A stretch of DNA of 7,236 nucleotides. It comes from Vampirovibrionales bacterium (GTDB lineage: Bacteria; Cyanobacteriota; Vampirovibrionia; Vampirovibrionales; JAJTHC01). A program made the position numbers and the translations under genes. Of the stretch, positions 1 through 6,496 are shown piece by piece; position 1 is the first letter of the stretch, and the number at the start of each line of letters is the position of its first letter. The notes below the pieces were generated by a model that saw only the letters and a list, made by a program, of their open reading frames with translations, was not told the DNA's origin and searched no databases. The stretch covers positions 1-7,236 of the forward strand of contig JAJTHC010000245.1 of the NCBI GenBank assembly GCA_021299615.1. The letters are read 5' to 3'.

Positions 1-34
1 AATAGAAGAACTAAACACTGTTAACAAAGGTACG

Positions 35-904
35 ATGGAGTCTTATATCCAAATCCTTACAGAAGCATTAGAGAAAGCAGGTCTCTATAGTGAACCCATT
101 AACTTTCATGGACAAGGAATAGCTAAACCCAAACTTAAAGAGAAAGCAATAGATGGAGAAGATTTTACAGAGGCTTTAGAAACATCAAGCCCTTCTTCCA
201 AAACCTCTAAGAAAAATGAGATTGTTAATTTCGATGATATTGATTTTGATGATGAAGGTGAAGGTGAAGATATTTTTTCTGCGGACTATAATGAATTTAC
301 TAGATCAGGGCTTGTCCGTAAATTAGACACGTTAATAAATCGTTATAAGACTTATACAGGACTTCCCGCTAGAAAGCTACCTACTGAATTCAAATTAGCT
401 CAAGCACTCGTTAAAGAAGACCAGATGGCAGATAAGGCATTACTCGCCCCCAATGGTGTTGGTCAAACAATCAAGCAAGCACTTGAAGAGAATTTAAAGA
501 AACGTGGTTTTAATGGAGTTTATGGCTGTATTTTCGATGAGGATCGTAAAGCTGTAGCCGTCACTGCGAATACAGTAGGTTCACCTCGAAAAACAGAGGA
601 CAACCAACTATTGGCTAAAGTTGTGGAAGCGTTTGACCGATTTTATACGCCCACTCATGGAGATACTCACCCCACTCAAAATGGGGATAGTTACAATTTT
701 TCCGTTATACGTTCTTTGGAATTGACAGAACAAGAACGTAATCAAATGCATCTCAAAAATGCACTAAACGCTGGGTCGTCTCGTCCTATTTTAAAACCTC
801 AAGTAAATAATACTGAGACTCAAGAGCCTTCGAATCCTTTTCAAGATTTAGTGACTGGCATTCACGAACTCATCAGTAAGCCTACTGGTGCTGGAAAGGA
901 TTAG
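35..904 (+). CDS. Hypothetical acidic protein, possibly 5'-truncated by the window edge
   Basis: I do not recognise this protein. From the ATG at 35 it has 289 residues and no signal peptide or membrane segment. A polar, Ser/Lys-rich linker (about 50-62) leads into a strongly acidic patch (about 66-79, Asp/Glu/Gly). A more folded-looking stretch follows (about 84-235), including a segment that reads like a beta-strand pair (161-180, with GVYGCIF and AVAVTANT). A proline-rich tail ends the protein. An AAAGG lies 4 nt before the ATG, so this start is usable. However, codons 2-34 are open in the same frame and read plausibly (IEELNTVNKGT), so the true start may be outside the window. Two sampled 60-bp lines of the gene have about 32-35% GC, against about 48% in the MFS gene and 58% in the flhB-like gene. 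That suggests a different origin or weak selection. It is probably cytoplasmic; function unknown. Confidence 0.75.
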   Translation: MESYIQILTEALEKAGLYSEPINFHGQGIAKPKLKEKAIDGEDFTEALETSSPSSKTSKKNEIVNFDDIDFDDEGEGEDIFSADYNEFTRSGLVRKLDTLINRYKTYTGLPARKLPTEFKLAQALVKEDQMADKALLAPNGVGQTIKQALEENLKKRGFNGVYGCIFDEDRKAVAVTANTVGSPRKTEDNQLLAKVVEAFDRFYTPTHGDTHPTQNGDSYNFSVIRSLELTEQERNQMHLKNALNAGSSRPILKPQVNNTETQEPSNPFQDLVTGIHELISKPTGAGKD

Positions 905-944
905 TTATACCAATTAAACGATTAAATAGCGTCTGGCGTCTTCG

Positions 945-1056
945 TTGTCGCTACGATTTTTTTGTTTGCTTATGTAGGTCGCTCTACACGCCCTCGCAAA
1001 ATAACATTAGGCTCCTCGTCTAGCCTACTGTAGGGAAAACTCTTTAAAACACTCTA
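945..1056 (+). repeat. Dispersed intergenic element, copy A
   Basis: This stretch is colinear with the reverse complement of copy B (about 5838-6010). Shared landmarks, in order, are a 14-nt identity starting TTGTCGCTACGATT (945-958), a TGCTTATG block, a TACAC block, a TAGGCT/AGCCTA hairpin with an 8-nt loop (1008-1027), and GAAAACTC (1035-1042). Start-to-start spacings are nearly equal: 63 versus 62 nt from the first block to the hairpin, and 27 versus 26 nt from the hairpin to GAAAACTC. The 18-mer at 1034-1051 also occurs exactly on the + strand of copy B, because B has inverted ends. The left inverted end seen in B is not recognisable here, so A may be truncated. No ORF is present. It could be a MITE-like element or a structured RNA repeat. 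Confidence 0.7.
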
Positions 1057-1060
1057 TAAA

Positions 1061-1086
1061 GCACGCTATGCGTGTGGGTTTTTCTT
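1061..1086 (+). terminator. Intrinsic terminator downstream of the first gene
   Basis: A short stem CACGC/GCGTG (1062-1066 with 1070-1074, loop TAT), extendable by a G-U pair, is followed by GGG and a T-rich run (1079-1086, one C). It lies about 155 nt after the first gene's stop, just beyond repeat copy A, so the mRNA would carry the repeat in its 3' UTR. The stem is short and three G separate it from the T-run, so strength is uncertain. Confidence 0.5.
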
Positions 1087-1150
1087 TTCATGTGTTACTA
1101 TGCTATCATATTCGAATAGGTCTTTTTGAAATAATATGAAAGTTTAAATA

Positions 1151-1312
1151 ATGCTACAAATACAACACAAAAACACTAATGCCCTTAAAAATGACTTAGC
1201 TCCCCTTGCATGGGCATGGCAAAGTAAAAATAGCTTAGACAAAGTCGCTTTTTCAAAAATGCTTAACTCCCGCCCCCATACCCCTAATGATGTACCCATC
1301 TACCATGTCTAG
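1151..1312 (+). CDS. Possible small ORF (53 aa) overlapping the MFS gene start
   Basis: An ATG at 1151 opens 53 codons ending at a TAG (1310-1312). The product would be polar, with a WAW motif (residues 21-23) and no membrane segment or recognised domain. Its codons look like ordinary coding sequence, but the only ribosome-binding candidate is a weak GAAAG at 1138-1142. The end overlaps all three candidate MFS start codons (1287, 1290, 1305), none of which has a Shine-Dalgarno sequence of its own. This ORF could therefore be a leader peptide that couples translation to the MFS gene. It may equally be chance. The sequence between the terminator and this ORF (1087-1150) is AT-rich and I see no clear promoter in it. 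Confidence 0.3.
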   Translation: MLQIQHKNTNALKNDLAPLAWAWQSKNSLDKVAFSKMLNSRPHTPNDVPIYHV

Positions 1313-2576
1313 CTTATTAGATTCCTTTCGTAAAACGCCTACACGACTTTATAATATCATCCTGATTGAATCGATTTCAAGTTTTGGAAGCTTTTTCACA
1401 TTTGTGGCAAGCATGGCGTTGTACATTGAACTCACAGGAGATGTGAGTTCATGGTTTTGGGTGCCTTTGGTTAAAGCGGTTGTGCCGTTGGTGGTGAGTC
1501 CTATCACCCTTAAATTATTGAAGCATCAGAAGGCCTGCCCTTCAACAGGCTGGGTGTTGGCGTTAAACATACTGGGCATCGCTATTTTGGCGAGCTTCCC
1601 TAGAATTGAAGTCTTTTTTGTAATAATTGCCTTTATGGCGTGGCTAGAAACGTTGGCTCAACCCTTTTATCGTCAATGGGCGAGTGAGCAAATCCACGAA
1701 GACGAATTGCTTAATTATAATGTAACAGGCGAAACGCTACGGTGGGTTTTGTTTACGGTCGCCTTGGGTTTGTCGGGTTTGGTGACGGCTCATTTTAAGG
1801 CATTTGCCTGCTACTGGGTGGATGTATTTGTGACCTTAATGGCTTTCATCATTTGGTGGAACGTTCGTAAAGAAATGGAAGTGCCTCGTTTTAAAGGCGA
1901 ACCCCTTTTGGAAGAATTGCAAGCACGGGAAGAAAAAACAGGGCTTTTTGCTGTTTTTCATAACGCTCGGTGGGATTTGTTGTTTGGTACGCCCTTGGTG
2001 ACGATTTTATGCTTCACCTATTGGGCGATGAACACGATTTCCGCCTTTCAAGGAGGACTTGCCCTGCCCTTTGTAGCGGAAAATGGTTGGAAGCCTGAAG
2101 TCACCCATGCCAGTTACATGTATGCCATGTTGGCATTAGGGGGGCTAATTGCCTTTCTTCTTCAACAAAATAAGAAAATCAAACATGCGTTAAATTCAGC
2201 AAGCTTAAGTTTGCTTGCCATTATGATTGCACTAGATGCTTCAGGAGCCTTAGGGAAAGTGTTAGCTGGAACGAATTTCCCGCTGGTTTTAGGGATTCAA
2301 GCCATTTTCGGAGCGGTGATTATGTTTTTAAATGCCATGCTCAACACACGCTTGCAACGTCAAGCAGGGCCTGAACATACAGGCGAAGTCTTTGGGATTC
2401 TAGTCACCGTGCAGAAGTCTTTGCGGATTTTGGGCTATGCAGGATCAGGCTTGATTTTAAAGTTCTTGCCTTGGGGTGGTCACTGGGGATTTTTACTCTC
2501 TTCGGCGTTGGAGTTCCTTGTGGTGATTGCGATTGTGGTGGCTCAACGGGTGCAGAAAAAACGCCGTTCTACGTAA
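1287..2576 (+). CDS. MFS transporter (12 TM, MFS_3-like exporter)
   Basis: This is a major facilitator superfamily permease of the inner membrane, most like the MFS_3/H+-antiporter exporters; the substrate cannot be read from sequence. About twelve hydrophobic segments are visible (approximately 22-48, 56-76, 88-104, 107-128, 150-170, 174-192, 231-255, 275-293, 303-318, 331-352, 365-392, 398-420), with a hydrophilic charged central loop (193-229). The segment RLQRQAGPEHTGEVFG (355-370) matches the cytoplasmic loop that reads like LQRxVPxxxRGRVFG in that family, and 127-168 is its pseudo-repeat in the first half. The usual Arg in GRVFG is Glu here. Length 429 aa is typical. Candidate starts are 1287, 1290 and 1305, none with a clear ribosome-binding site; 1305 gives a more usual N-terminus. 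The gene converges on the next one, and the stops overlap. Confidence 0.85.
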   Translation: MMYPSTMSSLLDSFRKTPTRLYNIILIESISSFGSFFTFVASMALYIELTGDVSSWFWVPLVKAVVPLVVSPITLKLLKHQKACPSTGWVLALNILGIAILASFPRIEVFFVIIAFMAWLETLAQPFYRQWASEQIHEDELLNYNVTGETLRWVLFTVALGLSGLVTAHFKAFACYWVDVFVTLMAFIIWWNVRKEMEVPRFKGEPLLEELQAREEKTGLFAVFHNARWDLLFGTPLVTILCFTYWAMNTISAFQGGLALPFVAENGWKPEVTHASYMYAMLALGGLIAFLLQQNKKIKHALNSASLSLLAIMIALDASGALGKVLAGTNFPLVLGIQAIFGAVIMFLNAMLNTRLQRQAGPEHTGEVFGILVTVQKSLRILGYAGSGLILKFLPWGGHWGFLLSSALEFLVVIAIVVAQRVQKKRRST

Positions 2577-2587
2577 CGGCTTTTCCG
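2556..2587. terminator. Bidirectional terminator containing both convergent stop codons
   Basis: A perfect 6-bp stem GCCGTT/AACGGC (2563-2568 with 2575-2580) encloses the loop CTACGT. On the + strand it is followed by TTTT, and on the - strand by G and six T. The + strand stop TAA (2574-2576) and the - strand stop TAG (2571-2569) fall within the hairpin. A small bidirectional intrinsic terminator is therefore likely, although the stem is short. Confidence 0.6.
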
Positions 2588-3420
2588 TTTCCTGAAGGAG
2601 CTTCTCCGTTTTTGTCGCCTTTTTCGTTGCCTGTTTCCATGCCTGAAATTAAGTAAACAAGGGGCAAAACTTTATCCACATGGCATAGAACAGGGATGCT
2701 CTTTAAAGCCCCAGTGACGGTGAAACCTGCTGCCATATCATCCGCCTGAATCAAAAAGTCTTTGGCGTGTATTTTACGAGGCGGTATTTCATCTTTGTGA
2801 ATTCGCTTATTCAGCTGGTTTGACAAGAATGCCCCTGTCGTTACACCTGAAACAATCCCTAATAAGCTAATAACGGTGGCTCTGGTGATTTGGGTGAACT
2901 TATTTTTAGAAGCCAGTTGAGCCAGCTTCGGCACCTGATGTTCAAGCTTTTCCGCCATGCTTTCATACAACTTACAAAATAAAACAGGCATCATAATGTT
3001 GGTGATGAATTGATAGTTGCCTTCTTTTACCTTCGCCCACGTATCTTTGCCCTTGTCGTTAATAACCCCGCCAGCCAAGCCCCCTAAAATGGCAGTGCCC
3101 CCTAGTGCGAGAATCTCTTTCACGCCGTAATCCACCATAAAAGGAGCCAATGCTTTTTTTAAGCCCTTGGCGTCTTTAAACTTACCTTGCATCGCTGCCA
3201 TAATCGCCATAGGAGCTAGGGTTCCTATCAAACTCCCCACCGCCACAGGCATGGACGTTTTACGTTCAGGCTTGATCTCTCGCACATTCGATTGTAGTAA
3301 ATCTAAATCAGGCGGAGGAAACGCATCCGCAGGCACGGTTTGTGCAGGGCTTTTTTGAGGCGTTAACCTTTGAAACATGGGGTTGTACGGCTGATATTGA
3401 GGATTAAATGAAGCGTTCAT
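2569..3420 (-). CDS. Hypothetical glycine-rich multi-pass membrane protein
   Basis: I recognise no family. The 283-aa form begins at the ATG at 3420, which has an AAGGA-type ribosome-binding site about 6 nt upstream. The frame stays open for 29 further codons, but these lack a good site and look non-coding. The N-terminus is proline- and glutamine-rich and low-complexity (1-45). Several hydrophobic, Gly/Ala-rich segments follow: about 57-78, 100-120 (with LGGTAILGGLAGG), 137-152, 179-200 and 231-260. The C-terminal tail (263-280) is Gly/Asn/Lys-rich. Small-residue-rich helices of this kind suggest a membrane-associated protein, but no catalytic motif is visible. The gene lies 131 bp downstream of the glycosyltransferase on the same strand, so co-transcription is possible but not shown. 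It has no recognisable signal peptide. Confidence 0.8.
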   Translation of the reverse strand: MNASFNPQYQPYNPMFQRLTPQKSPAQTVPADAFPPPDLDLLQSNVREIKPERKTSMPVAVGSLIGTLAPMAIMAAMQGKFKDAKGLKKALAPFMVDYGVKEILALGGTAILGGLAGGVINDKGKDTWAKVKEGNYQFITNIMMPVLFCKLYESMAEKLEHQVPKLAQLASKNKFTQITRATVISLLGIVSGVTTGAFLSNQLNKRIHKDEIPPRKIHAKDFLIQADDMAAGFTVTGALKSIPVLCHVDKVLPLVYLISGMETGNEKGDKNGEAPSGNGKAVT

Positions 3421-3450
3421 GCGGTTTCCTTCTTTTTTTAACACTACATC

Positions 3451-3483
3451 AGCACAAACGCTAAAAAACACTTTTTTTGTGCT
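3451..3483 (-). other. Hairpin in the leader of the unknown membrane-protein gene
   Basis: Arms AGCACAAA (3451-3458) and TTTGTGCT (3476-3483) pair perfectly over 8 bp. An A-run and T-run inside the 17-nt loop could form a second, nested pairing. The hairpin sits 31 nt upstream of the start codon at 3420, between the glycosyltransferase and the unknown gene. No T-run follows on the - strand, so it is not a simple terminator. It could be a leader structure, an mRNA processing site or an operator. Confidence 0.4.
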
Positions 3484-3551
3484 AGGTGCTATTTTCAAAA
3501 ATCCCATGATGGATATTTTGAAGGTAGCTCCAGCTGTTTTCGCAGATCCTT

Positions 3552-4652
3552 CTACAAATATTTCAGAAATACTTCCGCACTACGTTGCCAACGAAAGTGC
3601 TTGACCTGTTGAAGCCCTAAATCTATGAGTTCTGCCCGTAAAGGTGCCTCGCTTTCCAAGCGTTGCATCGCCACCAGTAAGGATGCAGGATCTTGTGGAT
3701 TCACATAATACACGGCATTTCCACAAGTAAAGGGTAACGCCGTTAACGATGTGGTAATAACAGGGCAGAACAGGTTCATCGCTTCTAACGGAGGCAACCC
3801 AAAGCCTTCGGCAAAAGACGGATACACCAACGCCACCGCTTCATTCATTAGCTTAACAAGGGTATCGTCTTCCACATAACCCAGTTCTTCTACGATGCCT
3901 AAGGCTTTTGCGGTATTAAGTTGCTCCGTAAAAGCTTCGCTGATAAAAGCGGATTCGCCTGTAAGCAGTAAACGACTTTTGAGCGTCCCTGCTTGATGCC
4001 CTGCCAAGAAGGCATCAAGCAGCCATTCAAGCCCTTTACGTTTTTCATAACGCCCTGTGTACAAAAAATACGGCATGTTTCTTTCGGCTAACTCATTTAA
4101 AGACAAGGCATTTAAGCCATAGGGACGAGTCAATGTCGTGGCATTAGGAATCACAACGGGTTCTAAATCTAAATGAGGAAAATGGTGTAAAATACGTTGT
4201 TTTGAATAGTCCGACACGGTGAGTAAGAGATCGGTACGGCTTAAATCTGTTTTCAAACGTTTGAAATAGGCGTCTTTTTTCCTATCATCTTCTAAGGCAT
4301 AAAAATCGTCCATGTCTAACTGTAGTACGTCATGCAAGGTCATCACTACTTTTGTGGAACGAGGGAGTCCATCAGGGATTAAGCCATTGGCAGGAAAATG
4401 CAATACAGACGGTGATGCTAAACGGCTATAGATAGGCAAAACGACGCTACGCCATGTTTCGCGTCCTAAGGGTAGGGGTAATACCCTGTTCCGTATCCCA
4501 GCAGGAAGGCTTCCTTGTTTTAGGGTGAGCTGACTAATGCCATTCACTCGATTTGGCATGAGCTTTAGGACTTCTTCATACAAAAACGCCGTGACTTTGG
4601 CCATGCCTCCTGCGTGCTTGGTGAAGATGTAGGTATCTAACAAAATGTTCAC
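3552..4652 (-). CDS. Glycosyltransferase family 4 (GT-B, mannosyltransferase-like)
   Basis: This is a retaining GT-B glycosyltransferase that moves a sugar from a nucleotide-sugar donor, probably to a surface polysaccharide or lipid-linked glycan on the cytoplasmic face. Motifs in order are the N-terminal glycine loop GGMAKV (15-20), TLHDV (105-109), TVSDYSKQRI (145-154), VIPN (167-170), YTGRYEKRKG (198-207, start of the donor-binding domain), and PSFAEGFGLPPLEAM (278-292). The last contains the EX7E motif (E282, E290) that binds the donor nucleotide-sugar in GT4 enzymes. The C-terminal FRWQRSAEVFLKYL is the helix that crosses back in this fold. Length 366 aa is normal. The start is GTG: the codon at 4652 has AAGGA 7 nt upstream (4660-4664) and no better ATG is near. 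Donor and acceptor cannot be told. There is no neighbouring polysaccharide cluster in the window. Confidence 0.92.
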   Translation of the reverse strand: MNILLDTYIFTKHAGGMAKVTAFLYEEVLKLMPNRVNGISQLTLKQGSLPAGIRNRVLPLPLGRETWRSVVLPIYSRLASPSVLHFPANGLIPDGLPRSTKVVMTLHDVLQLDMDDFYALEDDRKKDAYFKRLKTDLSRTDLLLTVSDYSKQRILHHFPHLDLEPVVIPNATTLTRPYGLNALSLNELAERNMPYFLYTGRYEKRKGLEWLLDAFLAGHQAGTLKSRLLLTGESAFISEAFTEQLNTAKALGIVEELGYVEDDTLVKLMNEAVALVYPSFAEGFGLPPLEAMNLFCPVITTSLTALPFTCGNAVYYVNPQDPASLLVAMQRLESEAPLRAELIDLGLQQVKHFRWQRSAEVFLKYL

Positions 4653-4667
4653 AGTTGCTTCCTTACT

Positions 4668-4696
4668 TTGATATATTCAGTTTAACATGATAATAT
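4668..4696 (+). promoter_or_regulatory. Predicted promoter of the flhB-like gene
   Basis: TTGATA (4668-4673; 5 of 6 to the -35 consensus), a 17-nt spacer and TAATAT (4691-4696; 4 of 6 to the -10) form a sigma-70-like promoter about 35 nt before the ATG at 4732. Flagellar genes often use alternative sigma factors; none of their promoter signatures is obvious here. A weak AAGG (4718-4721) lies 10 nt before the start codon. Confidence 0.45.
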
Positions 4697-4718
4697 AAAG
4701 ATACAGAAGTTAAGTTAA
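4690..4718 (-). promoter_or_regulatory. Predicted promoter of the glycosyltransferase gene
   Basis: On the - strand, TTAACT (4718-4713; 4 of 6 to the -35 consensus), a 17-nt spacer and TATTAT (4695-4690; 5 of 6 to the -10) give a sigma-70-type promoter with a leader of about 30 nt before the GTG. Its -10 overlaps the -10 of the divergent promoter for the flhB-like gene. Confidence 0.4.
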
Positions 4719-4731
4719 AGGCAAACCCTCC

Positions 4732-5823
4732 ATGGGAGATGAAGACAAATCCTTTGAAGCGTCCCAGCAGAAGCTACAACGCTTGAGAGAATCAGGGCAA
4801 GTGATTAAAAGCCGAGACCTTTCTTCGGGCGTTTTTTTGGCGATTATGTTTATTCTACTGCTTATGTTGTCGCCCTTCGTTTTTCGAGCCGTTTGTGAAA
4901 TGTTCGTCGTCTTTTTTGATCTTATTCCCCAAAAGCATTTAGATGACATGGGTATTATGTTCGTGGTTTTACATTCCCTTAAAGGGTTGGTTTTACCGAG
5001 TCTACCCTTTTTAGGCTTGGCTTTTTTGATTGCCTTTTCCGCTGACTTCTTACAAGTCGGCCCTCTTTTTGCGTTGAAATCTATCACGCCCAAGCTTGAC
5101 AAACTCAACCCCGTCAACGGACTCAAAGGAATCTTTTCCAAACGAACCGTGATTGAGCTAGCTAAAAATTTGCTGAAAATAGGTATCCTTTTTTATATGG
5201 GATACAACTCCTTTATGAAGCACCTGCCTGAAATGATCAACAGCATGCACAGTGACACGCCTATGATTATTTTGTTTTTGGTGGGGCGAATCCTGCAAGA
5301 TTTTATCTTTCTAGCGATTATGTTTTTCATCATCATCGGGTTTGGGGACTATCTTTACCAACGCACCAAGTTTATGAACGATCAAAAAATGTCGCTGAAA
5401 GAAGTCAAGGACGAATACAAGCAAAGTGAAGGCGACCCCATGGTCAAGCACATGCTCAAGCAAAAGCGGATGCAAATGATGATGCAACGCCAGCTTGAAG
5501 CCGTCCCCACGGCGGATGTGATTACGACGAATCCGATTCATGTGGCGGTGGCGTTGATGTACAAGCCCAAAGAAATGGAAGCCCCCCTTGTAGTAGCCAA
5601 AGGTGCGGAACATTTCGCCGAACGCATTAAAGCGGTGGCGAGAGAGCATGGCATCCCGATTGTGGAAAACCCTGTGCTGGCTCGGACGCTCTATCGTGTA
5701 GTGGACGTCAACCAAGACATCCCACCTGATTTGTATCAAGCGGTTGCGGAAATCCTGATGTTTGCGTGGCAAATGAAGGGTGAAAACCCTGTGCAAAAAG
5801 CCTCAGAAACCCAAGAGGTTTAG
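4732..5823 (+). CDS. flhB: FlhB/SctU-family type III export switch protein, NPIH variant
   Basis: This is the export-gate membrane protein of the flagellar or injectisome type III apparatus, which switches substrate specificity after self-cleavage of its cytoplasmic domain. The family's N-terminal motif is visible (RESGQVIKSRDLSSG, 19-33), followed by four hydrophobic regions (about 33-63, 75-105, 142-160, 178-205). The conserved linkers KLDKLNPVNGLKGIFS (121-136) and DYLYQRTKFMNDQKMSLKEVKDEYKQ-EGDP (206-236) are also visible. The cleavage site reads N267-P268-I269-H270 where the family has NPTH, so N, P and H remain but Thr is Ile. The C-terminal domain (to about 349) contains APLVVAKG, IPIVENPVLARTLY and IPPDLYQAVAEIL. 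Length 363 aa is normal. The C-terminal domain looks more flagellar than injectisome, but this is not decisive. No other export gene lies in the window. The product converges on rpiB across repeat B. Confidence 0.88.
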   Translation: MGDEDKSFEASQQKLQRLRESGQVIKSRDLSSGVFLAIMFILLLMLSPFVFRAVCEMFVVFFDLIPQKHLDDMGIMFVVLHSLKGLVLPSLPFLGLAFLIAFSADFLQVGPLFALKSITPKLDKLNPVNGLKGIFSKRTVIELAKNLLKIGILFYMGYNSFMKHLPEMINSMHSDTPMIILFLVGRILQDFIFLAIMFFIIIGFGDYLYQRTKFMNDQKMSLKEVKDEYKQSEGDPMVKHMLKQKRMQMMMQRQLEAVPTADVITTNPIHVAVALMYKPKEMEAPLVVAKGAEHFAERIKAVAREHGIPIVENPVLARTLYRVVDVNQDIPPDLYQAVAEILMFAWQMKGENPVQKASETQEV

Positions 5824-5837
5824 GGGAGGGCATAAAT

Positions 5838-6010
5838 TTATATAGTATTTTATAGCCAAGTTTAGAGTTTTCTGTACTTAGGCTATTCTAGGAGCCTAGA
5901 CTCGCAGATGTGTGAGGTGTACAGAGACGACCATAAGCACATCGAGAATCGTAGCGACAAAGTATAAACACTATACGGAAAACTCTTTAAAACATTATAT
6001 ATAGCCAAGT
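5838..6010 (-). repeat. Dispersed intergenic element, copy B, with inverted ends
   Basis: This non-coding element lies between the convergent flhB-like and rpiB genes. Its ends are inverted: AGAGTTTTCTGTA (5864-5876) faces TACGGAAAACTCT (5974-5986), 12 of 13 matching, with further AT-rich inverted similarity outside. A 14-nt direct repeat TATAGCCAAGTTTA occurs at 5851-5864 and 6000-6013; the second copy includes the rpiB stop codon. On the - strand the interior is colinear with copy A: the 14-nt block at 5960-5947, then the TAGGCT/AGCCTA hairpin at 5898-5879. Inverted ends with flanking direct repeats suggest a MITE-like non-autonomous element, but no transposase is visible. The flhB-like gene has no other apparent terminator, so the element may affect 3' ends of both genes. 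Confidence 0.72.
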
Positions 6011-6475
6011 TTAAGCGTTTAAGCTACTCAACATCCCCACACGACGCTCGTGACGCTCGCCCTCAAAGCGAGCATTCAACCACGCCTGCGTAATCACCGT
6101 GCCATAGGCCCCTGAAACAAAGCGTCCGCCCATGCACAAGACGTTAGAATCGTTATGTTCACGGCTGAGCTGAGCCAAGTACGCATCGTGGGCATGAACC
6201 GCACGCACCCAAGGGAAGCGATTGGCGGCAATCGCCACACCCACCCCTGATCCACAGGTGATAATGCCTTTGGGAATATCGGCTTCTTGCATAAAGCGAG
6301 CCACTTTTTCAGCGATCGACGGATAGTCGACCTTATCGGTTTCGCTAAAGCATCCCAAATCTTGCACATCATAGCCTTGTTGAAGCAAGTAATCCGCCAA
6401 AACGGCTTTCAAAGCAAACCCTGCATGATCGCACCCTAGCACGATGCGTTTGTCGATGACGTTTTCAATACCCAT
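6011..6475 (-). CDS. rpiB: Ribose-5-phosphate isomerase B
   Basis: RpiB interconverts ribose 5-phosphate and ribulose 5-phosphate in the non-oxidative pentose-phosphate pathway, in the cytoplasm; members of the LacA/RpiB family can also act on allose or galactose 6-phosphates. Visible motifs are GCDHAGF (14-20), DVQDLGCF (36-43), the DYPSIAEKVA segment (50-59), and TCGSGVGVAIAANRF (73-87) with the catalytic-type C74 and phosphate-binding glycine loop. QLSREHNDSNVLCMGGR (102-118), including H107, and the GERHERRV tail (139-146) follow. Length 154 aa is normal. The start at 6475 has TAGGT about 7 nt upstream. The gene is second in a two-gene - strand operon, 21 nt after the DUF1292 gene. Its last codon region coincides with the direct repeat that flanks element B. 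Confidence 0.95.
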   Translation of the reverse strand: MGIENVIDKRIVLGCDHAGFALKAVLADYLLQQGYDVQDLGCFSETDKVDYPSIAEKVARFMQEADIPKGIITCGSGVGVAIAANRFPWVRAVHAHDAYLAQLSREHNDSNVLCMGGRFVSGAYGTVITQAWLNARFEGERHERRVGMLSSLNA

Positions 6476-6496
6476 GATTTTACCTAACTATTGGTA

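Noticed and set aside
3421..3507. 29-codon extension of the unknown membrane-protein gene upstream of 3420
   Set aside because: The ATG at 3420 has a good ribosome-binding site; the extension covers a hairpin and an A/T run and has no such site.
4710..5141. 143-codon - strand ORF inside the flhB-like gene
   Set aside because: It is antisense to well-conserved FlhB codons and its product is Lys/Ser-rich with no domain.
5311..5796. 161-codon - strand His-rich ORF in the flhB-like gene
   Set aside because: It is the reverse of conserved FlhB C-terminal domain codons; the His content comes from antisense reading of Met/Met-rich sequence.
5838..6010. CRISPR-like or tRNA-like structure in repeat B
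   Set aside because: No regularly spaced repeats, and no cloverleaf or CCA end; only one hairpin and inverted ends.
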